From DASQPE01 sp964519805 (GTDB lineage: Bacteria; Gemmatimonadota; Gemmatimonadetes; Gemmatimonadales; GWC2-71-9): a stretch of DNA of 64,000 nt. Location of the stretch: positions 1 through 64,000 of the forward strand of contig CAZFKN010000003.1 of NCBI GenBank assembly GCA_964519805.1, read 5' to 3'. Positions 17,517 through 24,955 of the stretch are shown here, in pieces (the stretch's first letter is position 1; each line of letters opens with the position of its first letter). The notes below the pieces were generated by a model. The model was not told the DNA's origin and did no database searches. It was given only the letters and a program-made list of their open reading frames with translations. Position numbers and translations under genes: made by a program.

Positions 17517-18773
17517 CTACCCGGCGGCGAAGCGGCCCAGCTCGAAGCGAAGGGCGTCCTCCAGCACAGGGTGGCGGAAGGCGTAACCCGAGGCAAGTAG
17601 TTTGGAGGGAAGCGCGCGTGCGCTGGGGAGAACCGTCTCATCGGCCATCGCGCCGAACAGGGCGCGGAGCGCCACGGCGGGCACCGGCAGCAGCGCCGGC
17701 CGACCGAGCACCCGTCCCAGCGTCCGCGTGAACTCGGCGTTGGTCACCGGCGCCGGGGCGACCGCGTTGAAGGGGCCGTCCAGGCTGTCGGTGAAGAGCG
17801 CGTGATGCACGGCGCCCACCGCGTCTTCCACCGAGAGCCAGCTGATCCACTGGCGCCCACCCCCCACCGGTCCGCCGAGTCCCGCTCGAAACACGGGCAG
17901 CAGCTTGGCCAGCGCGCCGCCGGCCGGACTCAGCACGGCCCCAAACCGCGGCAACGCCACACGGATGCCGGCTCGGCGGGCCGGCTCGACCGCCGCTTCC
18001 CACTCGCGGCAGAGATCGCCCAGGAATCGACCGGGGGGGCCGGGGAGACTGTCGTCACCGAGCAACTCATCGCCGCGGTCACCGTAGATGCCGATTGCGG
18101 CAGCGGAGACGAGCACCCGCAAAGGACGCTGCAGACGGCCGATCGCGTCGGCCAGCGACGCCGTGCCTCGGAGTCGGCTGTCCCGAATGCGGTCTCTGCG
18201 CGCCGCCGTCCAGCGTCCCGCGGCAATGTTCTCGCCGGCGAGATGGATGACCGCGTCGGTGCCCTCCAACGCGGCCGGATCGATGGGAGTGTCGGGACTC
18301 CACGCGATCTCGCCTGCCTGCGGCGGGCGGCGCACTAGAGGAAGCACCGTGTGACCGCCGGACGACAAGAAAGCCGCCAGGGCGCTCCCCACGAGGCCGC
18401 TGGCGCCGGTCATCGCAATCCGGAGCGCTCCCTGGTCGGCGAACCAGGCGTGCGCCGCGAGGTCCTGCGCCAGGATCGCGTGCCGATAGGCGAGCACTCG
18501 CGCGACCCGTCGCCGCACGCGCGCGCTCCGCATTCGCGCGCCCGGCACTCCGGCCGGCCGCGCGTATTCCACGCGATCCGTCACCACGCAACCAGCCGCG
18601 CCGTCCGATGTAAAGCTGTGCGTGTGGATCCAGTGTGCGTCGGCGCCCCCCGCGAGCCCGTCGGCTCGTTCCCAGGGCGGCGTCAGGCGCTGGTGGGCCC
18701 CGGGTCGCGCGTACCAGCTCGACACGGCCTCCGCCGGGAACGGAAGCAAGGTCGAGCGCTCCACGGTTGCCAT
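17517..18773 (-). CDS. TIGR01777 family epimerase with shortened SRPBCC domain
   Basis: The main domain (about residues 118-418) is an extended SDR of the YfcH/SDR39U1 type: nucleotide-binding MTGASGLVGSALAAFL, HLAGENIAAGRWT, SAAAIGIYGDRGDE and a PALLPVPAVALRALFG ending. An SRPBCC (cyclase/dehydrase-like) domain precedes it, beginning LLPFPAEAV and including RLTPPWERAD, but the middle of that domain appears to be missing: the next recognisable family segment, HTHSFTSDG, follows too closely, so some 40 residues seem to have been lost. The ATG at 18773 is taken; an in-frame ATG exists at 18800. Substrates of this family are unknown. It is divergent from the nuclease gene. Confidence 0.85.
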   Translation of the reverse strand: MATVERSTLLPFPAEAVSSWYARPGAHQRLTPPWERADGLAGGADAHWIHTHSFTSDGAAGCVVTDRVEYARPAGVPGARMRSARVRRRVARVLAYRHAILAQDLAAHAWFADQGALRIAMTGASGLVGSALAAFLSSGGHTVLPLVRRPPQAGEIAWSPDTPIDPAALEGTDAVIHLAGENIAAGRWTAARRDRIRDSRLRGTASLADAIGRLQRPLRVLVSAAAIGIYGDRGDELLGDDSLPGPPGRFLGDLCREWEAAVEPARRAGIRVALPRFGAVLSPAGGALAKLLPVFRAGLGGPVGGGRQWISWLSVEDAVGAVHHALFTDSLDGPFNAVAPAPVTNAEFTRTLGRVLGRPALLPVPAVALRALFGAMADETVLPSARALPSKLLASGYAFRHPVLEDALRFELGRFAAG

Positions 18774-18814
18774 GGGCGATCGCCGCGATTGCCGGGTCAT
18801 TCTAGATTCGGTGC

Positions 18815-19294
18815 GTGATCGGCCGCCTGCTTGCCGTAGCGCTCGTCGCCGCCCCGCTCGCCCCTCGTGTCGCCCAGCCGACTTGTACCGTTTCGCGGAT
18901 CGTCGACGGCGACACGTTCTACTGTGGCCGCGGCTTGAAGGTTCGCTTGCTCGGGATCGATGCGCCCGAGCGGGGACAGGGCAGGATCGGCCGCGAGTCC
19001 GACTCGGCCCTGCGAGCGCTGATGCCGCCGGGCACCCTGGTTCGCCTCGAGGAAGATGTCGTCCCGACGGATCGCTGGGGCCGCCGCCTCGCGTATGTGT
19101 GGGCCGGCGACGTGCTCGTGAACGAAGCGATGGTGCGCGGCGGCTGGGCGATGCTCTTCACCTGGCCGCCCAATGTCAAATACGCAAAGCGGCTCGAGCG
19201 GGCGCAGAAGTCGGCGCGCCAGGCTCGAGCCGGCCTCTGGCGGGAGAACGGGTTCGCCTGTGCCCCCGCCGAGTGGCGACATCGCCGGTGCTGA
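18815..19294 (+). CDS. Secreted thermonuclease-family nuclease (SNase-like)
   Basis: The 159-residue product starts with a signal peptide (GRLLAVALVAAPLAPRVAQ) and continues as a single staphylococcal-nuclease domain: SRIVDGDTFYC, RLLGIDAPERGQG, DRWGRRLAYVWAGD and EAMVRGGWAML are the conserved blocks, with the catalytic Arg of the LLGIDAPE-R region and the Asp of VDGD kept. It would degrade nucleic acid outside the cytoplasm. The start is a GTG. It stands alone, only four bases from the convergent cupredoxin gene. Confidence 0.88.
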   Translation: MIGRLLAVALVAAPLAPRVAQPTCTVSRIVDGDTFYCGRGLKVRLLGIDAPERGQGRIGRESDSALRALMPPGTLVRLEEDVVPTDRWGRRLAYVWAGDVLVNEAMVRGGWAMLFTWPPNVKYAKRLERAQKSARQARAGLWRENGFACAPAEWRHRRC

Positions 19295-19298
19295 ACGG

Positions 19299-20141
19299 TC
19301 AGCTGACCTTCACCGCCTGCGCCATCCCATGTGCGAGATGGCCCTTGCCGTCGGCCGCGTCGGGCACGAAGCAGATCAGGCCGTAGTCACCCGGCTCGAG
19401 CGTCACGGTGAAATCGGCGCTCGCCCCAGGATCCATCGGCGAGGTGCCGCCGAGCAGGCTGCCCGGCGGGGGCCCCTTCGCGCCGCCGGCTTCCCATGCG
19501 ACCACGTCTGCCGTGGACTGCCCCGGCGCGAACTTGAACAAAGCCACCTCATGTTGCTGATGCCCCTCGTTGATCATCCGGAGCGTGTGGGTGCCGGCCG
19601 TGAGCGGCGTGGAGAGGGCGTAGGCATACTCTGTCATCCGCACGACGACGTCCGGCTCCGGAGGCGAGTTACCGGCGGCGGGCGAGTCGGTCACCTCGAA
19701 CGTGGTGGCCATCCCCTTCGCGAAATGCGGCACGCCGTCCTCGCTCGGAATGAAGCACATGACGGCATAGGTCCCCGGCTTCAGCACGACGGTCGCGTTC
19801 GACTCGGCACCCGGGTTCGGCGGGTTGGGGCCGCTCTCGAAATGAATCCAGGACGGCGGCGGCCCCGGGTTCTTGAACGCGTCGCCGACGTCCTTGATCG
19901 TCTTGCCTGCGTCCAGGCGGGCCAGGACGGCGTGGTGAATCTCCTTGCCGGCTGACTTCAGAATGAACTTGGTCGGGCCGGCAGGCACCTGGGCCGGCAT
20001 CTGAAACGCGTATTCCGTGGCGGTGATCGTCACGACGTTCGGCGCGGTCGAACCCTTCGCGGCCGTTTGCCCTGCCTCCTTGGGGGAGCAGGCGAGGATG
20101 AGTGCGGCGAGCAGGGCAGCGATCGGGATCGTGTGCCTCAT
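19299..20141 (-). CDS. Lipoprotein with two cupredoxin-like domains
   Basis: The 280-residue product has a lipoprotein signal with lipobox LILACS and then two similar domains of about 115 residues separated by a short linker. Each has the layout of a blue-copper protein: a histidine after the first strands (IHHAV; QQHEVAL), a strand with a cysteine (AVMCFIP; GLICFVP) and then H-x4-M (PHFAKGM; GHLAHGM). The His, Cys, His, Met set of a type 1 copper site can therefore be drawn in both halves, although the Cys-to-His loop is longer than in plastocyanin. A role in periplasmic electron transfer or copper handling is likely but inferred. Confidence 0.75.
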   Translation of the reverse strand: MRHTIPIAALLAALILACSPKEAGQTAAKGSTAPNVVTITATEYAFQMPAQVPAGPTKFILKSAGKEIHHAVLARLDAGKTIKDVGDAFKNPGPPPSWIHFESGPNPPNPGAESNATVVLKPGTYAVMCFIPSEDGVPHFAKGMATTFEVTDSPAAGNSPPEPDVVVRMTEYAYALSTPLTAGTHTLRMINEGHQQHEVALFKFAPGQSTADVVAWEAGGAKGPPPGSLLGGTSPMDPGASADFTVTLEPGDYGLICFVPDAADGKGHLAHGMAQAVKVS

Positions 20142-20201
20142 GGCGGTGCTGGCTCCTCGAGAGTAGGTCGCCCACATAAGAGCCGGGTCCCGTCCGGGGG
20201 T

Positions 20202-21287
20202 TCAGCGAACGGCGGCTCGTCGAATCAACAGCAGCTCGGCGATGTTCTCCAGCGTCAGAAGCCCCACCAGGGCCCCGGCGGCATCCACGACCGGTAGCGC
20301 GGGCAGACCGCTGGCCCGGAGCCGCTCGAGGGCCTCCTGGAACGGTGCGTTCGGAGAGACCGTCGGGGTCGGCGCGGTCATCGTCTCGGCTACGGTGGCT
20401 TGAGACCCCCGCTCCCGCAACCCCCGGATCAGGTTCTCCCGGGTGAGCAGCCCTTCCGTTCGCCCGAGGTTGTCCACCACGGGGAATTCGCGCTGCTCGC
20501 CCGAGAGCAGAAGGTCCACGGCGTCCGAGAGCGTCGCATGTATGGGGATCGACCTGAACTGCGTCACCATGACCTGCGCCACCTGGAGTCCCTCGCCGGC
20601 CGCGCGGGTCTCCACGGCTGACGCTTCCGCGCCGGCGCCGACGAATACGAAGAACGCGATCAGCACGAGAATCGGCGTCCCGTAGGGCGAGAGCCCAACG
20701 AGTCCCATCCCCACCGCCAGCGTCCGGCCCACCGCGGCGGCGGCTCGCGTGGCCCGCACGAGGCCGAGACGCGTCGCCAGGAGCGCCCGCAGCACTCGGC
20801 CGCCATCCATGGGGAACGCCGGGATGAGATTGAAGAGCAGCAGCGATACGTTGACCCACATGAGCTGCATCGCAAAGGAGCCGGTGGCTCGATCGGGCGG
20901 CCACAACGACTCCGAAGGTCCGGAGAGGCGAAGGGTCCCGAACAGCACCAGGGCGATGAGTGCCGTGACCGCCGGACCGCCGAGCGCGATCAGCAGTTCC
21001 TGCTTTGGCTCGTCCGGGATTCGCTCTAGGCGGGCCACGCCGCCGATAGGCAGGAGGATGACGTCGGGCGTGCGCACCCCGAACCGGCGGGCCACGAGGA
21101 TGTGCCCGAACTCGTGCAGCGTGACACAGCCGAACAGGGCAATGATGAAGACGCTGCGATCGATGGCGGCCGCGGCTCCCCCTTCGCTGTACGCCTGAAA
21201 CGCCAGCCAGGCCAGCAGCAGGAAGAAGGTGACGTGGACCTTGATGTCGGTCCCCGCGATCCGTCCAAGCCGATAAGACCACCGCAT
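20202..21287 (-). CDS. Site-2 protease family zinc metalloprotease with two CBS domains
   Basis: This is an intramembrane M50 protease of 361 residues. The zinc motif HEFGH lies near residue 58 in a hydrophobic segment, and the second metal-binding motif reads FPMDGG near residue 160, preceded by NLIPA. Six or so membrane helices make up the first 210 residues. Two CBS domains follow, starting at QVMVTQFRSIPIHATLSDAV and ETMTAPTPTVSPNAPFQEAL, and would sense adenine nucleotides. This is the SpoIVFB/Rip3-like class. The ATG giving MRWSYRLGRI is chosen over one six codons upstream. It lies 60 bases downstream of nothing on its strand until the terminator at 21.3 kb. Confidence 0.93.
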   Translation of the reverse strand: MRWSYRLGRIAGTDIKVHVTFFLLLAWLAFQAYSEGGAAAAIDRSVFIIALFGCVTLHEFGHILVARRFGVRTPDVILLPIGGVARLERIPDEPKQELLIALGGPAVTALIALVLFGTLRLSGPSESLWPPDRATGSFAMQLMWVNVSLLLFNLIPAFPMDGGRVLRALLATRLGLVRATRAAAAVGRTLAVGMGLVGLSPYGTPILVLIAFFVFVGAGAEASAVETRAAGEGLQVAQVMVTQFRSIPIHATLSDAVDLLLSGEQREFPVVDNLGRTEGLLTRENLIRGLRERGSQATVAETMTAPTPTVSPNAPFQEALERLRASGLPALPVVDAAGALVGLLTLENIAELLLIRRAAVR

Positions 21288-21303
21288 GACGTGCCGCCTC
21301 GAC

Positions 21304-21354
21304 AAAAAGAACCGGTGCCGGTCACCGGTGAAGATACACCGGGGGCCGGCACCG
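21304..21354 (-). terminator. Intrinsic terminator after the 21.4-22.1 kb gene
   Basis: On the minus strand a long stem is formed by CGGTGCCGG and CCGGCACCG arms (plus-strand 21313-21321 and 21346-21354) with an inner CCGGTG/CACCGG extension, followed by GGTTCTTTTTG. It separates the unknown gene upstream from the site-2 protease gene downstream. Confidence 0.8.
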
Positions 21355-21375
21355 TTTGTGTGGCGAGAGATGCGG

Positions 21376-22059
21376 TTAGACGATCACGCGGAGCCCGAAC
21401 GCCGGCGCCGGAATCGGACCGGCGGGCGAAGCTTCACGAGCGGGGACCCTGACCTGCTCGACTCGCAGCACCGGCTCGGCCTCGACCGTCAGCTTCCGGT
21501 CGGCCAGCTCGGCCAGCGCGGCGCGGAAGACGGCGTCGCCATCGCGAACCGGGAGGTCGAAGCTCCGGATGTACGTCATCAGGGCCTCGTCCGGGGGGAT
21601 CGCGTCCGCGAGCAGCTCCGCGACCTCCACCGCCATTCGCGTATGCGTCGCGGTGACAGCGGCGTCCGCGAGACACGCGGTCATCCGGCACCGCAGCGTG
21701 GTTTCCTCCACCCACTGGGCGCGGCGACGCACCGCCCCCACCAGACGGTCCGGGCGAAGGCGTTGCCACGGGTCGGCCGAGTCCGCGGAACCGGGGACTG
21801 CGGGCACCGCATGGGCTACGGAGAGAAGCGCGCGGGCGCGGACGGTTTCCCGCATGGCGACCGGGACGGCAACTTCCCGGAAATAGCGGCTGAGCGCCTC
21901 CTCCAAGGGCAAACGGTCGGCGAGGCGGGTAACGAACATGGCGGCCTGCGTCTGGTGCGTATGGGTCAGCGCTTCCCAGGCGCGGGCATAGGCGACTTGG
22001 AGCCGGAGCCGGAGGGCCGGCGGGAGGCGCCGCGCGGAGTTCAGGGTCAGAGACAGCAT
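21376..22059 (-). CDS. Unrecognised soluble protein of 227 residues
   Basis: I do not recognise this protein. It has no signal peptide or membrane segment and is rich in Ala, Arg, Leu and Thr, with many predicted helices (for example RLRLQVAYARAWEALTHTHQTQAAMF). The open frame extends upstream to 22491, but the ATG at 22059 has a GAGGG ribosome-binding site immediately before it and the sequence between lies in the low-GC intergenic region. Two blocks, THTHQTQAAMFVTRLADRLP and ATHTRMAVEVAELLADAIPP, resemble each other and may reflect an internal duplication. A strong terminator follows. The codon use is like its neighbours, so I take it as a real gene. Confidence 0.6.
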   Translation of the reverse strand: MLSLTLNSARRLPPALRLRLQVAYARAWEALTHTHQTQAAMFVTRLADRLPLEEALSRYFREVAVPVAMRETVRARALLSVAHAVPAVPGSADSADPWQRLRPDRLVGAVRRRAQWVEETTLRCRMTACLADAAVTATHTRMAVEVAELLADAIPPDEALMTYIRSFDLPVRDGDAVFRAALAELADRKLTVEAEPVLRVEQVRVPAREASPAGPIPAPAFGLRVIV

Positions 22060-22431
22060 AGCACCCTCGATTGCGAAGCTTGATACAGCTATGCAACTGT
22101 TTGCAATATCAAAACTTACGTCTGCGCCGGTCAGGGGGTGCGAGCTTCGTGCCGCCCCCGACCGAACCGGCCGTTCAGAGTCCAACTTCAGTGGTCTCAA
22201 TGATTCAGGGGCGCCGGCGCGGGCCGGCTCGCGGGTGGGCATTTTGGCCGGGTGCCGCCCCGACCCATCGACTGTGGCGCCGTAGCCACAAGAAGTAGCC
22301 GGGGGGCCGCGCTGGCGCCCACACTGGTAACTCGTTACCTTTGCACACTTTGACAGCCCAGGAGCCGACCAATCGCCACTACCATATCCCCCCCGACCTG
22401 GTCCCCCAAGGACTCCGAGAAGCTCTACAAC
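22060..22431. other. Divergent intergenic region before speA
   Basis: This 372-base stretch between two divergent genes contains the most AT-rich short run of the neighbourhood (22078-22122), probably the promoter of the minus-strand gene, though I cannot pick a good pair of hexamers. On the speA side it holds the GGTAAC-TC-GTTACC palindrome, an AGGAG ribosome-binding site at 22360-22364 and the apparent beginning of the speA reading frame. No RNA gene is visible. Confidence 0.5.
22326..22339. promoter_or_regulatory. Palindrome upstream of speA (possible operator)
   Basis: GGTAAC and GTTACC form a perfect six-base inverted repeat with a two-base spacer, about 20 bases before the speA ribosome-binding site. 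The position suits a repressor site or a transcript-start hairpin. No binding protein is identified. Confidence 0.4.
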
Positions 22432-24288
22432 ATGAGCGGCTGGGGTCAGGGGTATTTCCGGGTCAACGAGGCGGGGCACGTCACCGTCCATCCTGACGGC
22501 AATCCCAAGCGCGGGCTCGATTTGTACCAGCTCGCTCTCGACCTCAACGCCCAGGGCGTGGGGCTCCCGCTCCTGCTCCGGTTCTCCGACATCCTCCGTT
22601 CACGCATCCAGGCGCTCGCCGGCCAGTTCGAGAGCGCCATCAAGGAGTTCGGCTACGAGGGGAAGTACACGACCGTCTATCCGGTCAAGGTCAATCAGCA
22701 ACGCCACGTCGTGCAGGAGATCGTGGAGTTCGGTACGCCGCACGGGGCGGGACTCGAGTGCGGCAGCAAGCCGGAGCTGATGGCGGTCCTCGCGCTCAAC
22801 GAGAGCACGCACCACCTGATCATCTGCAACGGATACAAGGACGAGGAGTTCATGCGCTTGGCCCTGATGGGCCAGAAACTCGGCCATTCCGTGATGATCG
22901 TCCTGGAGCAGCTCAACGAGCTGGAGGTGCTCCTCCGGGTCTCGGAAGACATGGGCGTCGAGCCGACCGTGGGTGTCCGGATCAAGCTGGCAAGCGAAGG
23001 GTCCGGACGTTGGGCCAAGACCGCCGGGGAGAAGTCCAAGTTCGGGCTGGGCGCCGTCGAGCTTGTGCGACTGCTCGACCGGCTCACCGCCGCGGGTCGC
23101 AAGGACATCCTCCGGCTCGTTCACTTCCATCTCGGCAGTCAGATCCCCGACATCCGGGTGATCAAGGCCGGCCTCGAGGAGATCGGCCGCTACTACGCCG
23201 AGCTGCGCGGGATGGGCTTCAACCGCCTCGATCATGTAGACGTGGGTGGCGGCCTCGGCGTGGATTACGACGGCTCGCGCTCGACCCGCCCGGCCAGCGT
23301 GAACTACTCGATGCGGGAGTACGCCAATGACGTGGTCTACACGCTCGGGACGGTGTGCCGCTCGGAGGAGCTGCCGATGCCGAGCATCATCTCCGAGTCC
23401 GGGCGGGCCCTCACCGCGCACCATTCGCTCTTGTTGATGAACGTCATCGACGTGGAATCGCTCAACGAGTCCGTCGCGCCCGCGCTTCGGGCCGAGCCTC
23501 ACCCGTTGCTGCTCGAAATGGCGGAAGACCTGGCGTCCTTCACGCCGGACCGGGTGCAGGAGGTCTTCCACGACGTCGTCTTCGCCAAGGAACGGGCGCA
23601 GGAGTACTTCGCGAGCGGGGTCTTTTCCTTGCGGGACAAGGCGGACGCCGAGCAGTTCTACCTGTGCACGCTCAACGCGATCGCCGACGCCATCGCCGAG
23701 GACAAGGCCGCTTATCCCGAGATCGCGGCGCACATCGACGCCGTCCTCGTGGATCGATACTTCTGCAACTTCTCCGTCTTCCAGTCATTGCCGGACAACT
23801 GGGCGATCGACCAGATCTTCCCGATCATCCCCATCCACCGGTTGAACCAGCAGCCCAGCCGCCGGGGCACCCTCCAGGACATCACTTGCGACTCGGACGG
23901 CGTGATCGATCGATTCGCCGGCGGGCGCAAGGGGAAGCCGTCGCTGGAGCTGCATCCGGTCGTCGAAGACGAGCCCTACATTCTGGGGATCTTTCTCACC
24001 GGCGCCTACCAGGAGATCCTGGGCGATCTCCACAATCTGTTCGGCGACACGAACGCCGTGCACGTTCGCCTGACCGAGCACGGCTACGAGGTGACCGATC
24101 TCGTCCACGGCGACACGGTGACCGAAGTGCTCAACTACGTGCAGTTCCACGCCTCGGACCTCCTCGCCACCTTCCGGCGCAAGGTGGGCAAGGCGCGAGA
24201 GCTCTCCCGGCAAGAGGCAAACAGCTTTATCGCGGACTATGTGGCGGGACTCGAGGGGTATACGTACCTAGAAGGAGAGAATCCGTAG
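22432..24288 (+). CDS. speA: Biosynthetic arginine decarboxylase
   Basis: SpeA is a PLP enzyme that turns arginine into agmatine for polyamine synthesis. From the first ATG the product is 618 residues, with the PLP-lysine segment TVYPVKVNQQRHV, GLECGSKPEL, RIKLASEGSGRWAKTAGEKSKFG-type blocks, HFHLGSQI, VDVGGGLGVDYDGS and ISESGRALTAHHS. The true start is probably further upstream: the in-frame codons just before this ATG read WSPKDSEKLYN, matching the conserved WT-x-EDS-x-ELY block that precedes GWG-x-GYF in SpeA proteins, and an AGGAG lies seven bases before an in-frame ATC at 22372. No in-frame ATG, GTG or TTG lies between the upstream stop (22351) and 22432. The gene is followed by the heptamer hairpin. 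Confidence 0.95.
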   Translation: MSGWGQGYFRVNEAGHVTVHPDGNPKRGLDLYQLALDLNAQGVGLPLLLRFSDILRSRIQALAGQFESAIKEFGYEGKYTTVYPVKVNQQRHVVQEIVEFGTPHGAGLECGSKPELMAVLALNESTHHLIICNGYKDEEFMRLALMGQKLGHSVMIVLEQLNELEVLLRVSEDMGVEPTVGVRIKLASEGSGRWAKTAGEKSKFGLGAVELVRLLDRLTAAGRKDILRLVHFHLGSQIPDIRVIKAGLEEIGRYYAELRGMGFNRLDHVDVGGGLGVDYDGSRSTRPASVNYSMREYANDVVYTLGTVCRSEELPMPSIISESGRALTAHHSLLLMNVIDVESLNESVAPALRAEPHPLLLEMAEDLASFTPDRVQEVFHDVVFAKERAQEYFASGVFSLRDKADAEQFYLCTLNAIADAIAEDKAAYPEIAAHIDAVLVDRYFCNFSVFQSLPDNWAIDQIFPIIPIHRLNQQPSRRGTLQDITCDSDGVIDRFAGGRKGKPSLELHPVVEDEPYILGIFLTGAYQEILGDLHNLFGDTNAVHVRLTEHGYEVTDLVHGDTVTEVLNYVQFHASDLLATFRRKVGKARELSRQEANSFIADYVAGLEGYTYLEGENP

Positions 24289-24295
24289 CGGGCGA

Positions 24296-24358
24296 GTGAA
24301 ACGTGAGCAGTAAGAAGTGAGAAACCCTCCTTTCTCACTTCTCACTTTCACCTCTCAC
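24296..24358. repeat. Inverted heptanucleotide repeat array after speA
   Basis: The left arm is four head-to-tail heptamers (GTGAAAC, GTGAGCA, GTAAGAA, GTGAGAA; 24296-24323), the loop is ACCCTCC-like, and the right arm is the reverse complement of four more (TTCTCAC, TTCTCAC, TTTCAC, CTCTCAC; 24332-24358). The inner arms give a perfect 12-base-pair stem. The right arm overlaps the last codons and stop of the minus-strand TPR tail. The same unit occurs between leuC and leuD. Confidence 0.85.
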
Positions 24359-24955
24359 CCTTCAGCTTTGCCAACCTGCCCCGCGCCTCCCGCACCAGCG
24401 GCTGGAGCGGGGCATCGGCATTGTGCCACAGCTCCACCACCTTCGAATAGTGCTCCGCTGCCTCGTCGGCATGCCCCTGGCGTTCAGCGATCTCCCCCAG
24501 CCGGAGTTGGGACGGGGCGAGGTAGGGTAGCTCGAACATGCTGGCCTGCCCGCTCAACGATCGGTAGAGCGGTTGGGCCTCCGAGTCCCGGCCCTGGGCC
24601 ACGAGCGCTTCCGCCTGGATGAACCGCTCGCGCGCCTGCGCGAAGAAGGGAGAGGTCGTAGCCAGCTCGTAGTACGTCTGACGCCGGACCCCCTCGAACG
24701 CGGCCGTCACGTCCGACGGGCGGCCGCGCCGCGCCGCCAGCTCCGCGCGGATCCCCTTGGCCAGGTCCTGCGGGATCGAGCCGACATCGGTGGGGACCGG
24801 CAGCGCCTCGAGCTCATGCGCGTATTGCCCTGCCGAAGCAGCTTTGCCGAGGCGGGCATCGAGCAGACCGAGGAGGTAGGTGCGGAGGTGGCGATGCAGC
24901 CCATGGTGGGCGCTCAGCACCACGCTGGTCTCGAGTGGTGGCTCCGGGCGCAGCG
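24348..24955 (-). pseudogene. Displaced C-terminal TPR tail of the kinase gene
   Basis: This segment continues the kinase-TPR protein in another frame. It encodes about 200 residues with helical repeats, including AQARERFIQAEALVAQGRDSEAQPLYRSL and HADEAAEHYSKVVELWHNA, typical of TPR-like tails of Ser/Thr kinases of this group. The two frames join if one base near 24954 is skipped: the upstream frame ends ...LGLLAA and this one continues LRPEPPLETSVV. The segment has no start of its own with a ribosome-binding site. It is either a real frameshift mutation or a one-base sequence error. The last three residues and the stop are made by the heptamer repeat. Confidence 0.65.

Noticed and set aside
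24324..24358. An intrinsic terminator for speA
   Set aside because: The hairpin is formed by the heptamer arms, is AT/GC-mixed and is not followed by a T run; it may still slow polymerase but does not look like a standard terminator.
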